From: Streptomyces genisteinicus
Lineage (GTDB): Bacteria; Actinomycetota; Actinomycetes; Streptomycetales; Streptomycetaceae
Assembly: GCF_014489615.1 (NCBI RefSeq)
Contig: NZ_CP060825.1
Coordinates: 7,176,001-7,240,000 of the forward strand
Reading direction: 5' to 3'
DNA length: 64,000 nucleotides
Shown: positions 34,852 through 42,884 of the stretch, piece by piece
Numbering within the stretch: the stretch's first letter is position 1
How the letters are laid out: every line of letters begins with the position of its first letter
Notes under the pieces: generated by a model
What the model was told of the DNA's origin: nothing
The model's input: only the letters and a program-made list of their open reading frames with translations
Databases searched by the model: none
Made by a program: the position numbers and the translations under genes

Positions 34852-35484
34852 GTGAGCGAAGAGAAGACCATTGCCCCGGCGGGAGGGGCCTCCTGGCCCG
34901 CGGCGATCGGCTGCGCACTGGCCGCGGTCGTCGGCGTGCCCGTGCTCGTCCTCCTCGGGGTGCTCGTGACCTTCACGGTGCAGCGCTCCGTCCCTGAGGA
35001 CTATCCGACGGTCGCGCCGCAGGCCATGGCCGACCGGGTTGGCGCGCGCTCCCAGGAGGCCTACGCCGTCCTCGGCCTCGGCGGGGAACTCCCGCCCGGT
35101 GCGGCCAACTCCTTCTCCTCAGGCGTGTGCTACCCCGACGGCCTGGAGTCCGCCGCCGACGAACCGGCCCCCGGCTCGTACGCGCTGTCCCACTCCTGGG
35201 AGCTGGACGGGGTCCCGCGCGAGGAGGCCGTCGCCGGGGTGGAGCGGTTGCGGGAGCGGCTGGCCGGTGACGGCTGGCGCATCGCCGCCCACGACGGCGC
35301 ACCCGGGGAGGAGGGTGTCGAACTGCGGGCGGAGCACGACGACGAGGGCCGCCAGGTGTACACCTGGCATCCCGGCGGCACCTTCCGCGGCGGCGTCCAC
35401 GGTGCCTGTGCCTTCGACCCGGCGGGGGAGGACCGCACGGACGTGTCGCCCGGTCTGTACCCGCCGGTGCTCCGCCCCTCCTGA
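34852..35484 (+). CDS. Membrane-anchored hypothetical protein
   Basis: A 210-residue protein with a short cytoplasmic N-terminus, one transmembrane helix (AIGCALAAVVGVPVLVLLGVLVTF, about residues 18-42) and a hydrophilic extracytoplasmic domain with two Cys (GVCYPDG, GACAFDP) that could pair. No family recognised. GTG start. Confidence 0.6.
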   Translation: MSEEKTIAPAGGASWPAAIGCALAAVVGVPVLVLLGVLVTFTVQRSVPEDYPTVAPQAMADRVGARSQEAYAVLGLGGELPPGAANSFSSGVCYPDGLESAADEPAPGSYALSHSWELDGVPREEAVAGVERLRERLAGDGWRIAAHDGAPGEEGVELRAEHDDEGRQVYTWHPGGTFRGGVHGACAFDPAGEDRTDVSPGLYPPVLRPS

Positions 35485-35557
35485 GCGGTCCTTCGGCGGG
35501 CCGGCACCGGGCGACGTCCGCGCCCCCGCGGAGCCGCCCTCCCCGGTGCGCAGCACC

Positions 35558-35602
35558 GGGGCAGGCGGGGCAGGCGGGGCAGGCAGGGCAGGCGGGGCAG
35601 GC
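35558..35602. repeat. Five 9-bp tandem repeats GGGGCAGGC
   Basis: Five consecutive copies (the fourth with A in place of the first G) lie between convergent genes, 15 bases from the ABM gene stop. A minisatellite-like array likely to vary between strains. Confidence 0.9.
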
Positions 35603-35617
35603 GGGGGCCGGACCCCG

Positions 35618-35941
35618 TCAGCCGATGGTGAGTTCGCCCATCGCGCTCCACCCCTCGGCGCCGGGGATCGTGGTGCTCACGATCTCCGGGGTGCGGCGCA
35701 GCAGGGGGCGCATGGCCTCCAGGCCGTCGCGGAAGTGGTCGGAGCCGACGTGGGCCTCGCCGGCGTCGTCCCGGAAGGCCTCGACGAGGACGTAGGTGTG
35801 CTCGTCCTCCAGGCTGCGGGACCACTCGAACCACAGGTTCCCCGGCTCCTGCCGGGTGGCCCGGGTGAACGCGTCGACCGCGCGGGGCCACTCCTCGACG
35901 TGCTCCGGCTTCACGGGGAATTTCACAACGATGAAGATCAT
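35618..35941 (-). CDS. Antibiotic biosynthesis monooxygenase (ABM)-fold quinol monooxygenase-like protein
   Basis: A 107-residue ferredoxin-like alpha/beta barrel half with MIFIVVKFPVKPEHVEEW, EPGNLWFEWSRS and TYVLVEAFRDDAGEAHVGSDHF, the order typical of YgiN-like ABM proteins. Some act as cofactor-free quinol oxygenases in redox defence. An 18-bp perfect palindrome 15 bases upstream suggests control by a dimeric regulator. Confidence 0.85.
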   Translation of the reverse strand: MIFIVVKFPVKPEHVEEWPRAVDAFTRATRQEPGNLWFEWSRSLEDEHTYVLVEAFRDDAGEAHVGSDHFRDGLEAMRPLLRRTPEIVSTTIPGAEGWSAMGELTIG

Positions 35942-35955
35942 GGACCAACCCTACG

Positions 35956-35973
35956 GGTTGTCCCGGGACAACC
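35956..35973. promoter_or_regulatory. 18-bp perfect palindrome upstream of the ABM gene
   Basis: GGTTGTCCCGGGACAACC is perfectly symmetric and sits 15 bases upstream of the ABM start (minus strand), within its expected promoter/leader. Its form fits an operator for a TetR, MarR or similar dimer; no regulator gene is adjacent. Confidence 0.55.
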
Positions 35974-36041
35974 GGCGGTCGCTCTTCCGCCTCGCGTCGC
36001 ACCGCCCTGGGCCCGCTGGTCCCGGCCGGTGGGCAGGCGCA

Positions 36042-36079
36042 CCGCCTCGGCACACCCCGTACGGGGTGTGCCGAGGCGG
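36042..36079. terminator. 38-bp perfect palindrome, likely htpG terminator
   Basis: The 19-base arm CCGCCTCGGCACACCCCGT is followed directly by its exact reverse complement. It begins 11 bases past the htpG stop (minus strand). It would form a long hairpin in RNA from either strand, without a T-tract. Confidence 0.75.
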
Positions 36080-36089
36080 CGACCGCCGG

Positions 36090-38054
36090 TCAGAGAGCGC
36101 GTGTCAGGCGCTCGGTCAGCAGCCGGGTGAAGCGGGCCGGGTCGGCGAGGTCGCCTCCCTCGGCGAGCAGCGCGCCGCCGTAGACCAGCTCGGCGGTCTC
36201 CGCCAGGGCGGGGTCGTCGGCGCCGGCGTCGTGCGCCGTGCGCAGCGCGGTGACCAGCGGGTGGGCGGGGTTGAGCTCCAGGATCCGCCTGACGGGGGGC
36301 AGTTCCTGTCCCATCGCCCGGTACATCTTCTCCAGCGTCGGGGTCACGTCGTGCGCGTCGCCGACGATGCACGCCGCCGAGGTCGTCAGGCGCGACGACA
36401 GGCGGACCTCCTTGACCTGCCCGGACAGGGTGGTGGTCAGCCACGACAGCAGTGCGGCGAACTCCTCCTCGCGACGCGCCTTCTCGGCGTCGGCCTCCTC
36501 GTCCGCGGCGTCGGACCCGTCGAGGTCCACCTGCCCCTTGGCGATGGACTGCAGGGGCCGGCCGTCGAAGGCTGGCACCCGGTCCACCCACACCTCGTCC
36601 ACCGGGTCGGTGAGGATCAGGACTTCGTACCCCTTGGCGGTGAAGGCCTCCATGTGCGGGGAGTTCTCCACCATGGCCCGGGTCTCGCCGGTGAGGTAGT
36701 AGACGGTGTCCTGGCCGTCCTTCATGCGCTCCACGTACTGCCGGAGCGTGGTGGTCTTCTCCGGGTCGTGGGTGGAGGCGACCGACACCAGTTCGAGAAG
36801 GGCCTCGGTGTTGTCGGTGTCCTCCAGCAGGCCCTCCTTCAGCGCCCGGCCGAACTGGTCCCACACCTTCGCGTAGCGTTCCGCGTCCTTGGACTGCATG
36901 TCCTTGAGGGCGCCGAGGACCTTCTTGACCAGGCGCCGGCGCACGCCGTGGATCTGGCGGTCGTGCTGGAGGAGCTCGCGGGAGACGTTCAGCGACAGGT
37001 CGTGGGCGTCCACCACACCCTTGACGAAGCGCAGGTAGTCGGGCATGAGCGCTTCGCAGTCGTCCATGATGAACACCCGCTTGACGTACAGCTGCACACC
37101 GCTGCGCCGGGATTCGCGGGAGAACAGGTCGAAGGGCGCCTGCGAGGGGATGAAGAGCAGCGCCTCGTACTCGAAGGTGCCCTCGGCGCGCATGTGGACG
37201 GTCGCGGCCGGAGCGAGCCAGTCGTGGCTGATCTGCTGGTAGAACTCGTCGTACTCCTCCTGGGTCACCTCGCTCCGCGGCCGGGCCCACAGCGCCTTCA
37301 TCGAGTTGAGCGTGTCGACGCCGCCGGCGGCCGCGTCCTGCGGGTCCGCGCTCTGCGCGTCCGTGCCCTCGGATCCGGCACCGGCGGAGTCCGTGCGCTC
37401 GGAGGCCATCCGGATCGGCCAGCGGATGAAGTCCGAGTACTGCTTGACGATCTGCCGGATCTTCGCGGGGGACAGGTAGTCGGCGAGCCCGTCCTCGCTG
37501 TCGGCGGGCTTGAGATGGAGGGTGACGGAGGTGCCCACGGGCAGGCCGTCGACGGCCTGGAGCTCGTAGGTCCCCTCGCCGTCGGACTCCCACTGGGTGC
37601 CGTCCTCGGTGCCGACCCGGCGGGTGCGCACGGTGACCCTGTCGGCGACCATGAACGCCGAGTAGAAGCCGACGCCGAACTGCCCGATCAGGCTCTCGGC
37701 GGTGGCGGCGTCCTTCGACTCCTTGATCTTCTCCAGCAGACCGGCGGTGCCCGACTTGGCGATCGTGCCGATGAGCTCGACGAGGTCGTCCCGGGTCATG
37801 CCGATCCCGTTGTCACGGACGGTCAGTGTGCGGGCCTCGTCGTCGACCTCCAGCAGGATGCACAGGTCGGCGGTGTCGATCCCGGCCAGGCCGGAGTCGA
37901 TCAGCGATTCCAGCCGCAGCTTGTCCAGTGCGTCGGAGGCGTTCGAGATCAGCTCGCGCAGGAAGATGTCCTTGTTCGAGTAGATCGAGTGAATCACCAG
38001 GCGGAGCAACTGGCGGGTCTCGGCCTGAAATTCCAGCGTCTCGACACTGCCCAT
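36090..38054 (-). CDS. htpG: Molecular chaperone HtpG (Hsp90)
   Basis: The 654-residue protein has the Hsp90 order: an N-terminal GHKL ATPase (ETRQLLRLVIHSIYSNKDIFLRELISNASDALDKL region, key motifs NASDALDK, DNGIGM, GQFGVGFYSAF), middle domain (FDLFSRESRRSGVQLYVKRVFI region) and C-terminal dimerisation domain. It uses ATP to remodel client proteins in the cytosol. Start ATG is preceded by GGAAAGAG. Length is slightly above typical (~630), with a charged Asp/Ser/Ala-rich insert near residues 220-240. Housekeeping. Confidence 0.96.
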   Translation of the reverse strand: MGSVETLEFQAETRQLLRLVIHSIYSNKDIFLRELISNASDALDKLRLESLIDSGLAGIDTADLCILLEVDDEARTLTVRDNGIGMTRDDLVELIGTIAKSGTAGLLEKIKESKDAATAESLIGQFGVGFYSAFMVADRVTVRTRRVGTEDGTQWESDGEGTYELQAVDGLPVGTSVTLHLKPADSEDGLADYLSPAKIRQIVKQYSDFIRWPIRMASERTDSAGAGSEGTDAQSADPQDAAAGGVDTLNSMKALWARPRSEVTQEEYDEFYQQISHDWLAPAATVHMRAEGTFEYEALLFIPSQAPFDLFSRESRRSGVQLYVKRVFIMDDCEALMPDYLRFVKGVVDAHDLSLNVSRELLQHDRQIHGVRRRLVKKVLGALKDMQSKDAERYAKVWDQFGRALKEGLLEDTDNTEALLELVSVASTHDPEKTTTLRQYVERMKDGQDTVYYLTGETRAMVENSPHMEAFTAKGYEVLILTDPVDEVWVDRVPAFDGRPLQSIAKGQVDLDGSDAADEEADAEKARREEEFAALLSWLTTTLSGQVKEVRLSSRLTTSAACIVGDAHDVTPTLEKMYRAMGQELPPVRRILELNPAHPLVTALRTAHDAGADDPALAETAELVYGGALLAEGGDLADPARFTRLLTERLTRAL

Positions 38055-38603
38055 GGGGTCTCTTTCCGTTTCCTCGAAATCGTCATGAACGGGTGGGACG
38101 GGGGCCGCGGCCGGCGGCTGTCCGCCGTCGGCGGTCCTGAGCGCGCCCGTGCGGCTGCCGCGGCGGCGCCGTGCGTACCGCCGCCTCCCCGTGACCGGGT
38201 GCCGCTGCCGCCCCGCCGCCGGTGTCGCCCGGGACGTCGTCCGTGACCTCGTCCGTGACGGTGGACGCAGCCGGGCCGTGGGCGCCGGCACGGGGCACGG
38301 GCGGCTGATCGGCCGCGGTCACGGGCACCTCCCTCGACTGGTCGTCACGCCGGCGAACTCGGTTCCTTCATCCGTCGGATGACACGTCGGCGACGGTGAC
38401 ATTGAACCTCATGCCGCCACTGCCGGAACGGCGAAGTCCCGCGTGCACGGCTTCGGGTGTCCGGCCCGGCCCGTGGGAGAACCCTTCCGGCACCTGGTGC
38501 CCGCACCCGTGGCGGACGGCGCGGCGCGGGCCCGGACGGATCACCGCCTCGACCGGTTCTCGGGCGGGGCTCGGGCCGCCGCCGAGTCTGCCAGGATTCG
38601 GCC
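38055..38603. other. 549-base divergent region between htpG and HIT-family gene
   Basis: Contains a possible small minus-strand ORF (38083-38322) and a 15-base palindrome TCATCCGTCGGATGA (38368-38382). I see no CIRCE or HAIR heat-shock element. Promoters for both flanking genes presumably lie here. Confidence 0.5.
38083..38322 (-). CDS. Possible small protein upstream of htpG
   Basis: An open frame of 79 codons whose GTG has GGGAGG five bases upstream; it stops 29 bases before htpG. The product is Pro/Ala/Arg-rich without a recognisable domain. GC at third positions is only moderately high, below the neighbouring genes, so this may be chance. Confidence 0.2.
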   Translation of the reverse strand: MTAADQPPVPRAGAHGPAASTVTDEVTDDVPGDTGGGAAAAPGHGEAAVRTAPPRQPHGRAQDRRRRTAAGRGPRPTRS

Positions 38604-39083
38604 ATGACGGGTGACTGGAGGGTGGACCGGATCGGGGCCGCGCTGAGGGGCGAGAACCCGACGGTCCTGCGGCGGCTGACGGCGGGGTTCGCGGTGATCG
38701 GGGACGTGCAGTTCCTGCCGGGCTACGCGGTGCTGCTCGCGGACGAGCCGGAGGCCCGGAAGCTGTCGGACCTGCCGAGGGCGAAGCGGCTGTCGTTCCT
38801 GTCGGACATGGACCGGCTCGGTGAAGCGGTCGAGCGGGTCTGCGGGCGGCTGGATCCCGCCTTCCGCCGCGTCAATCTGGAGATCCTGGGGAACAAGGAG
38901 CCGTTCCTGCACGCGCATGTGTGGCCGAGATTCGCCTGGGAGCCGGCCGGGCTGGTGGAGAGGCCGGTGTGGCTCCATCCGCCCGAGCGGTGGAGCGAGG
39001 AGCGGTCCCGGCTCGGCCCGCGGCACGACGCGCTGCGGGAGGCCATCGGCGGGGAGCTGGACCGGCTCCGCCCGGAAGTCTGA
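38604..39083 (+). CDS. HIT-family (histidine triad) nucleotide hydrolase-like protein
   Basis: A 159-residue protein with LHAHVWPRFAWEP, a variant of the catalytic H-x-H-x-H-x-x triad in which the third His is replaced by Arg/Pro, resembling diadenosine tetraphosphate hydrolase-like actinobacterial proteins. The preceding NLEILGNKEPFLHAH context is typical. Its activity is uncertain given the altered triad. Confidence 0.75.
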   Translation: MTGDWRVDRIGAALRGENPTVLRRLTAGFAVIGDVQFLPGYAVLLADEPEARKLSDLPRAKRLSFLSDMDRLGEAVERVCGRLDPAFRRVNLEILGNKEPFLHAHVWPRFAWEPAGLVERPVWLHPPERWSEERSRLGPRHDALREAIGGELDRLRPEV

Positions 39084-39254
39084 CGCCCCGTCGGGCGCGC
39101 GGGGGCGAGGGGTTCGTCCCCGGCGGACACTCCGGGGGCGGTACGCGGCCCGGTCCGGGCCGGACCCGCGACGGGCACCGGTCACAACGAGACAAATTCC
39201 GGGGCGCTCTGTCGCGGCCGGAACTGGCCACCTACGCTGATCTGCGCAGTCGGT

Positions 39255-39450
39255 TCGCAGCGTCGGCCAGGCGTTGCGTCGCAAGAGGGAACCCGGTGGG
39301 AATCCGGGACTGTCCCGCAGCGGTGAGTGGGATCGAAAGCCGTCATCAGCACTGGGGTCGTGCGGGACCCCGGGAAGCGACGGCCGGTAGGCGCCGGCCC
39401 GGGCATCCGCCCGTCCGGCACGCCCACGAGTCCGAAGACCTGCCACTGCG
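39255..39450 (+). ncRNA. Cobalamin riboswitch (first copy)
   Basis: The conserved core GGAACCCGGTGGGAATCCGG (39288-39307) is followed by GACTGTCCCGCAGCGGTGAG and a B12-box-like GAGTCCGAAGACCTGCCA (39428-39445). Spacing and order match the adenosylcobalamin riboswitch family. Ends are approximate. It lies ~140 bases upstream of the leader ORF and GHMP kinase gene, so high B12 should switch that operon off. Confidence 0.93.
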
Positions 39451-39470
39451 CGCGTGCCGACGGCACGCGC
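39450..39470 (+). terminator. Hairpin in the riboswitch expression platform
   Basis: GCGCGTGCC-GAC-GGCACGCGC is a perfect 9-bp stem starting at the 3' end of the B12 aptamer, followed by TCTTCAC. Its position suits a terminator or anti-terminator alternating with aptamer pairing. Confidence 0.5.
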
Positions 39471-39587
39471 TCTTCACAGCGGCCTCGTGGGGTGGGCCGG
39501 TGGTGCGCTGCGACGGCGCGCTCACGCGCGTGTGCTCTCGCCGCCCCCGAACCCTCGGGCCCGGCCGACGAGAGAAGGGGACACGGC

Positions 39588-39653
39588 GTGACCACCGCAC
39601 AGATCGACGCCCGGCCCGTGCCGGCCCGGACGTCCGGGCGCACCCCGTGCTGA
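39588..39653 (+). CDS. Putative 21-codon leader peptide before the GHMP kinase
   Basis: GTG at 39588 has GAGAAGGGGACACGGC upstream, the only good ribosome-binding site in this leader. It encodes MTTAQIDARPVPARTSGRTPC and stops at 39651-39653, overlapping the GTG of the kinase gene (39647). The kinase start has no site of its own, so it probably depends on ribosomes finishing this peptide. A sequencing frameshift at the kinase N-terminus is the alternative. Confidence 0.5.
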   Translation: MTTAQIDARPVPARTSGRTPC

Positions 39654-40624
39654 CGGCCGGCCCCCCGCCGCCGGGACGCGGCTTCGCCGGCGTCTGCCAC
39701 GGCACACTCGGAGAGCTCTACCAGGGGCCGCTGAGATCGGGCCCGGACCCCGACATCGCCGTGGTGTCCTTCCCGGTCGACCGCTACTCCTGGGTGTACT
39801 TCACCCCGGATGCAGCGCCCCCGCCCGGCTCTCCGGCCCCGGTCCCGTCCGCGCCCGCGTCCCCGCCCCGTACCGAAGCGCTGCCCGTGCCCGCCCCCGA
39901 AGCCGTCACCGGCCCCCGCCCGGGACCGCTCGGCGAGAAGACGCGGCACGCCGTGCGCCTCCTGCTGGAGCGCACCGGGCGCGCCCTGCCGCCCGGACGC
40001 CTCAGCGCGTACAGCGAACTCACCGTGGGGGCGGGCATGGCGAGTTCGACCGCCGACATCGTGGCCGCGCTGCGCTGCCTGTTCCGCGTCCTCTCGCTGC
40101 CCGAGGACCCGGCGGCCGTCCGGGACGTGCTGGCCGCCATCGAGCGCGCGGACAGCGTCTTCCTCGACGAGTTCGCCCTCCATCTCAGCGCACGGCACAC
40201 GGTGGTGCGCCGACTGGGCACCGGAGTCGTCTTCCACACCGCCTACGTGACGGAGCCGGGCACCGTCGACACCGCGTCGACCACCCCGGTGCTGCTGCGG
40301 CACTACCGGCGCCGCGGCGACGAGTACGAGCGCTGCCTCACCGACCTGCTCAAGGGCTTCTCCACCCGGGACGCCCCCGCCGTCGCCCGCGCGGCCACGG
40401 CCAGTGCCGTGCTCTCCCAGGAAGTCCTGCCCAAGCACACGTTCGCCGCCGTCCTGGCGCACCGCGACGAGTTCGGCGCCGACGGCGTCTTCGTCGCGCA
40501 CACCGGCTCCCTGGTCGGCTACCTGTTCGCCCGCCGGCCCGCTCCGTCGCTCAGAGGGGAACTCTCCGCCTTCTTCCGCTCACTCGGACACCAGTGCTCT
40601 TTCGCCCAAGGAGGCCTCGCGTGA
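39647..40624 (+). CDS. PduX-like GHMP kinase (L-threonine/amino-alcohol kinase)
   Basis: 325 residues. GFAGVCHGTLGELYQGPL opens the GHMP fold, and ELTVGAGMASSTADIVAA is the ATP-binding motif, very close to the PduX version (GMASSTADI). PduX phosphorylates L-Thr to O-phospho-L-Thr for the cobalamin lower-loop linker. An unusual ~35-residue Pro/Ala insert lies near residues 58-92. The next gene encodes a cysteine synthase-like PLP enzyme, for which an O-phospho amino acid would be a good leaving-group substrate, so here the kinase may serve a different product. GTGA overlap with that gene; controlled by the upstream B12 riboswitch. Confidence 0.8.
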   Translation: MLTAGPPPPGRGFAGVCHGTLGELYQGPLRSGPDPDIAVVSFPVDRYSWVYFTPDAAPPPGSPAPVPSAPASPPRTEALPVPAPEAVTGPRPGPLGEKTRHAVRLLLERTGRALPPGRLSAYSELTVGAGMASSTADIVAALRCLFRVLSLPEDPAAVRDVLAAIERADSVFLDEFALHLSARHTVVRRLGTGVVFHTAYVTEPGTVDTASTTPVLLRHYRRRGDEYERCLTDLLKGFSTRDAPAVARAATASAVLSQEVLPKHTFAAVLAHRDEFGADGVFVAHTGSLVGYLFARRPAPSLRGELSAFFRSLGHQCSFAQGGLA

Positions 40625-41643
40625 TCCACCCGCACGTCGCAGACGCCGTCAAGCGTCCCGACCTGGTCCGTCTCACGGACTCCGTGGTACTGCTCCGGTT
40701 CGAGTCCATGAAGATCTACTCCGCGCTCGGCGCCGTCCGGCACCTGCTGGAACGCGGCACGGTCGTACCGGGCCAGACGCTCGTCGACAGTTCCAGCGGC
40801 ATCTACGCCTACGCCCTCGCGCTGGCCTGCCACCGGTACGGCATGCGGTGCCACATCGTGGCGTCCACGACCGTGGACGCCACCACCCTGGCCCAGCTGG
40901 AGATCCTGGGCGCCACGGTCGAGCAGGTCCGGCCCACGGAGAACCTCAAACTGGACCAGGAGTTACGGGTGCGGCGCGTGCGGGCGTACCTGGCGGAGCG
41001 CCCGGACGCCCACTGGATGCGCCAGTACCACGACGACGTGCACTACCTCGGCTACCGGGAGGTGGCCGACCAGATCGCCGAGGCCCTGCCCGGCCGGCCC
41101 CTGACGGTCGTCGGGGGAGTGGGCTCGGGCGCCTCGACCGGGGGGCTCGTCGAGCACCTGCGGCGGCGCGACCCCTCCGTGCGGCTGGTGGGCGTACAGC
41201 CCTTCGGCAGTGTGACCTTCGGCAGCCAGGACCACCACGACCCGGAGGCGATCATCGCGGGCATCGGCTCGTCGATCGTCTTCGACAACGTGCGCCACCA
41301 GCTGTACGACGCGCTGCACTGGATGGACTTCACCCACGCCATGGCGGGCACCGTCGCCCTGCTGCGCGAGCACGCGGTCTTCGCCGGGCTCTCCACCGGA
41401 GCCGCCTACCTCGCCGCCGTCCACGAGTCCGGGTGCCTGCCCGGCCGGCTGCACCTGGTGATCGGCGCCGACACCGGGCACCGGTACGTCGAGCGCGTCC
41501 ACCGCCGCCACAACGAGGCCCTCGACCCGGCGGAACTCAAACCCGTCGAGATCGGCGCCCCCGAAGAGATGGCCATGCCCTGGTCGACCATGGCGTGGAA
41601 CCGGACCCCCTGCCCCGCACAGTGGAAGGACGCGGCAGCGTGA
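40621..41643 (+). CDS. PLP-dependent cysteine synthase/SbnA-like enzyme
   Basis: A 340-residue fold-type II PLP enzyme. FESMKIYSALGAV carries the Schiff-base Lys, DSSSGIYAYALA binds the substrate carboxylate, and VGGVGSGASTGGL binds the PLP phosphate. Such enzymes replace a beta-leaving group by a nucleophile. The siderophore enzyme SbnA uses O-phosphoserine plus Glu, which suggests that the upstream kinase product feeds this step. The gene contains an in-frame TTA leucine codon at 40963-40965, which in Streptomyces requires the bldA tRNA. GTGA overlaps on both sides. Confidence 0.85.
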   Translation: MIHPHVADAVKRPDLVRLTDSVVLLRFESMKIYSALGAVRHLLERGTVVPGQTLVDSSSGIYAYALALACHRYGMRCHIVASTTVDATTLAQLEILGATVEQVRPTENLKLDQELRVRRVRAYLAERPDAHWMRQYHDDVHYLGYREVADQIAEALPGRPLTVVGGVGSGASTGGLVEHLRRRDPSVRLVGVQPFGSVTFGSQDHHDPEAIIAGIGSSIVFDNVRHQLYDALHWMDFTHAMAGTVALLREHAVFAGLSTGAAYLAAVHESGCLPGRLHLVIGADTGHRYVERVHRRHNEALDPAELKPVEIGAPEEMAMPWSTMAWNRTPCPAQWKDAAA

Positions 41644-42884
41644 CCCTGGTCAGCCTCGAATCCCTCTCCTTCGGCCTGGGCCATCTGGTCCGCGCCACCG
41701 ACGCGCTGGGCGAGCGGCTGCGGCTGCTGACCCGCGATCCGTCGTACTACCGCTACGAACTGGACCGGCTGCCGGCGGACGCGCTCGAGGTGACCGTCGT
41801 GGACACCTTCGACACCGAGGCCGTCGCCGCCCTGCTCGCGTCGACCCCGGACCTGCGGGGGCTCATCGGCTCCACCGACACCTGGACGGAGGTCGCCGCG
41901 GAGCTGACGGCCCGCTTCGGTCTCCCCGGCCTGGACCCCGCCGTGCTGCGCCGGACGCGCGACAAGGCGGCGGTGCGCGACCTGCTGCACGCCGCGGGGC
42001 TCGCCCGCTCCCGGGCGGTCCGGGCGGGCGACCCGGCCGGCGGGTTCGCGGCCCGGGTCGCCAAGGAGACGGGGTTCCCCGCCGTCGTCAAGGACACCGC
42101 CGGGACAGGCAGCCAGAACGTGTGGCTCGTACGCGACGAGCCCGCCCTCGAAGCCGCCCTGCGGGAGGCCACCGGCCGCACGCTCAAGGGCGGCCTCTTC
42201 GCCGAGCCCCACCTCGCCGGGCCCGTCTACAGCGCCGAATCCCTGACCTGGGAAGGGACCACCCGGCTGCTCGGCGTCTCCAGCCGGCTCATGTCGCCCG
42301 AGCCGCGGTTCCGCGAGGAGATCACCGCCTTCCCCGTGGCCTTCCCCGGGCAAACGGCGGCGGAACTGGAACGCTGGCTCGGCGGCGTCCTCGCGGCGGT
42401 GGGATACACCGACCGGTTCGCCCACGTGGAGTTCGCCCTGACCGCCCACGGCCCCGAGGTGATCGAGATCAACCCGCGCATCGGCGGCGCACTCGTCGGC
42501 GAGGGGATGTGCCGGGCACTCGGGTACAACGTCTACGAGGCCGTGGCGGAGACGGCGCTCGGCCGGCGGCCCCGGCTGATGGACGCCCGCCTGCCCGGCG
42601 GCCCGGCGGTGGCCTTCGTCCTCGGCTACCCCGCACGACCCGGCGTGTTCACCGGGGTCGACGGCCTCGACCGGCTGGCGGACCTGCCGGGCTCACCCGC
42701 CTGGTACCCCGTCAGAGAGGTCGGCGACCGCATCGAGCACCTCGACGACAGCCGCGGGTACGCGGGCATCGTCTACGCCGAGGCGGAGACCGCGGAACTG
42801 GCCACCCACCGCGCCGTGGCGGCCGCCAACACCGTACGGGTGCTCACGGAGGAGGTCCCCGAGGAGCGTCCGGTCCGTGGCTGA
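41640..42884 (+). CDS. ATP-grasp carboxylate-amine ligase
   Basis: A 414-residue ATP-grasp protein. FPAVVKDTAGTGSQNVWLV supplies the ATP Lys and glycine loop, and FAHVEFALTAHGPEVIEINPRIGGALVGEGM holds the Mg-binding Glu and Asn (EINPR). It resembles dipeptide/amino-acid ligases that form an amide through an acyl phosphate. Between a PLP enzyme and an exporter, it probably joins the new amino acid to a second amine or acid. Substrates unknown. Confidence 0.88.
   Translation: MTLVSLESLSFGLGHLVRATDALGERLRLLTRDPSYYRYELDRLPADALEVTVVDTFDTEAVAALLASTPDLRGLIGSTDTWTEVAAELTARFGLPGLDPAVLRRTRDKAAVRDLLHAAGLARSRAVRAGDPAGGFAARVAKETGFPAVVKDTAGTGSQNVWLVRDEPALEAALREATGRTLKGGLFAEPHLAGPVYSAESLTWEGTTRLLGVSSRLMSPEPRFREEITAFPVAFPGQTAAELERWLGGVLAAVGYTDRFAHVEFALTAHGPEVIEINPRIGGALVGEGMCRALGYNVYEAVAETALGRRPRLMDARLPGGPAVAFVLGYPARPGVFTGVDGLDRLADLPGSPAWYPVREVGDRIEHLDDSRGYAGIVYAEAETAELATHRAVAAANTVRVLTEEVPEERPVRG

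Noticed and set aside
38368..38382. 15-base palindrome TCATCCGTCGGATGA as a heat-shock operator of htpG
   Set aside because: It matches neither CIRCE nor HAIR, and lies over 300 bases from the htpG start; chance is likely.
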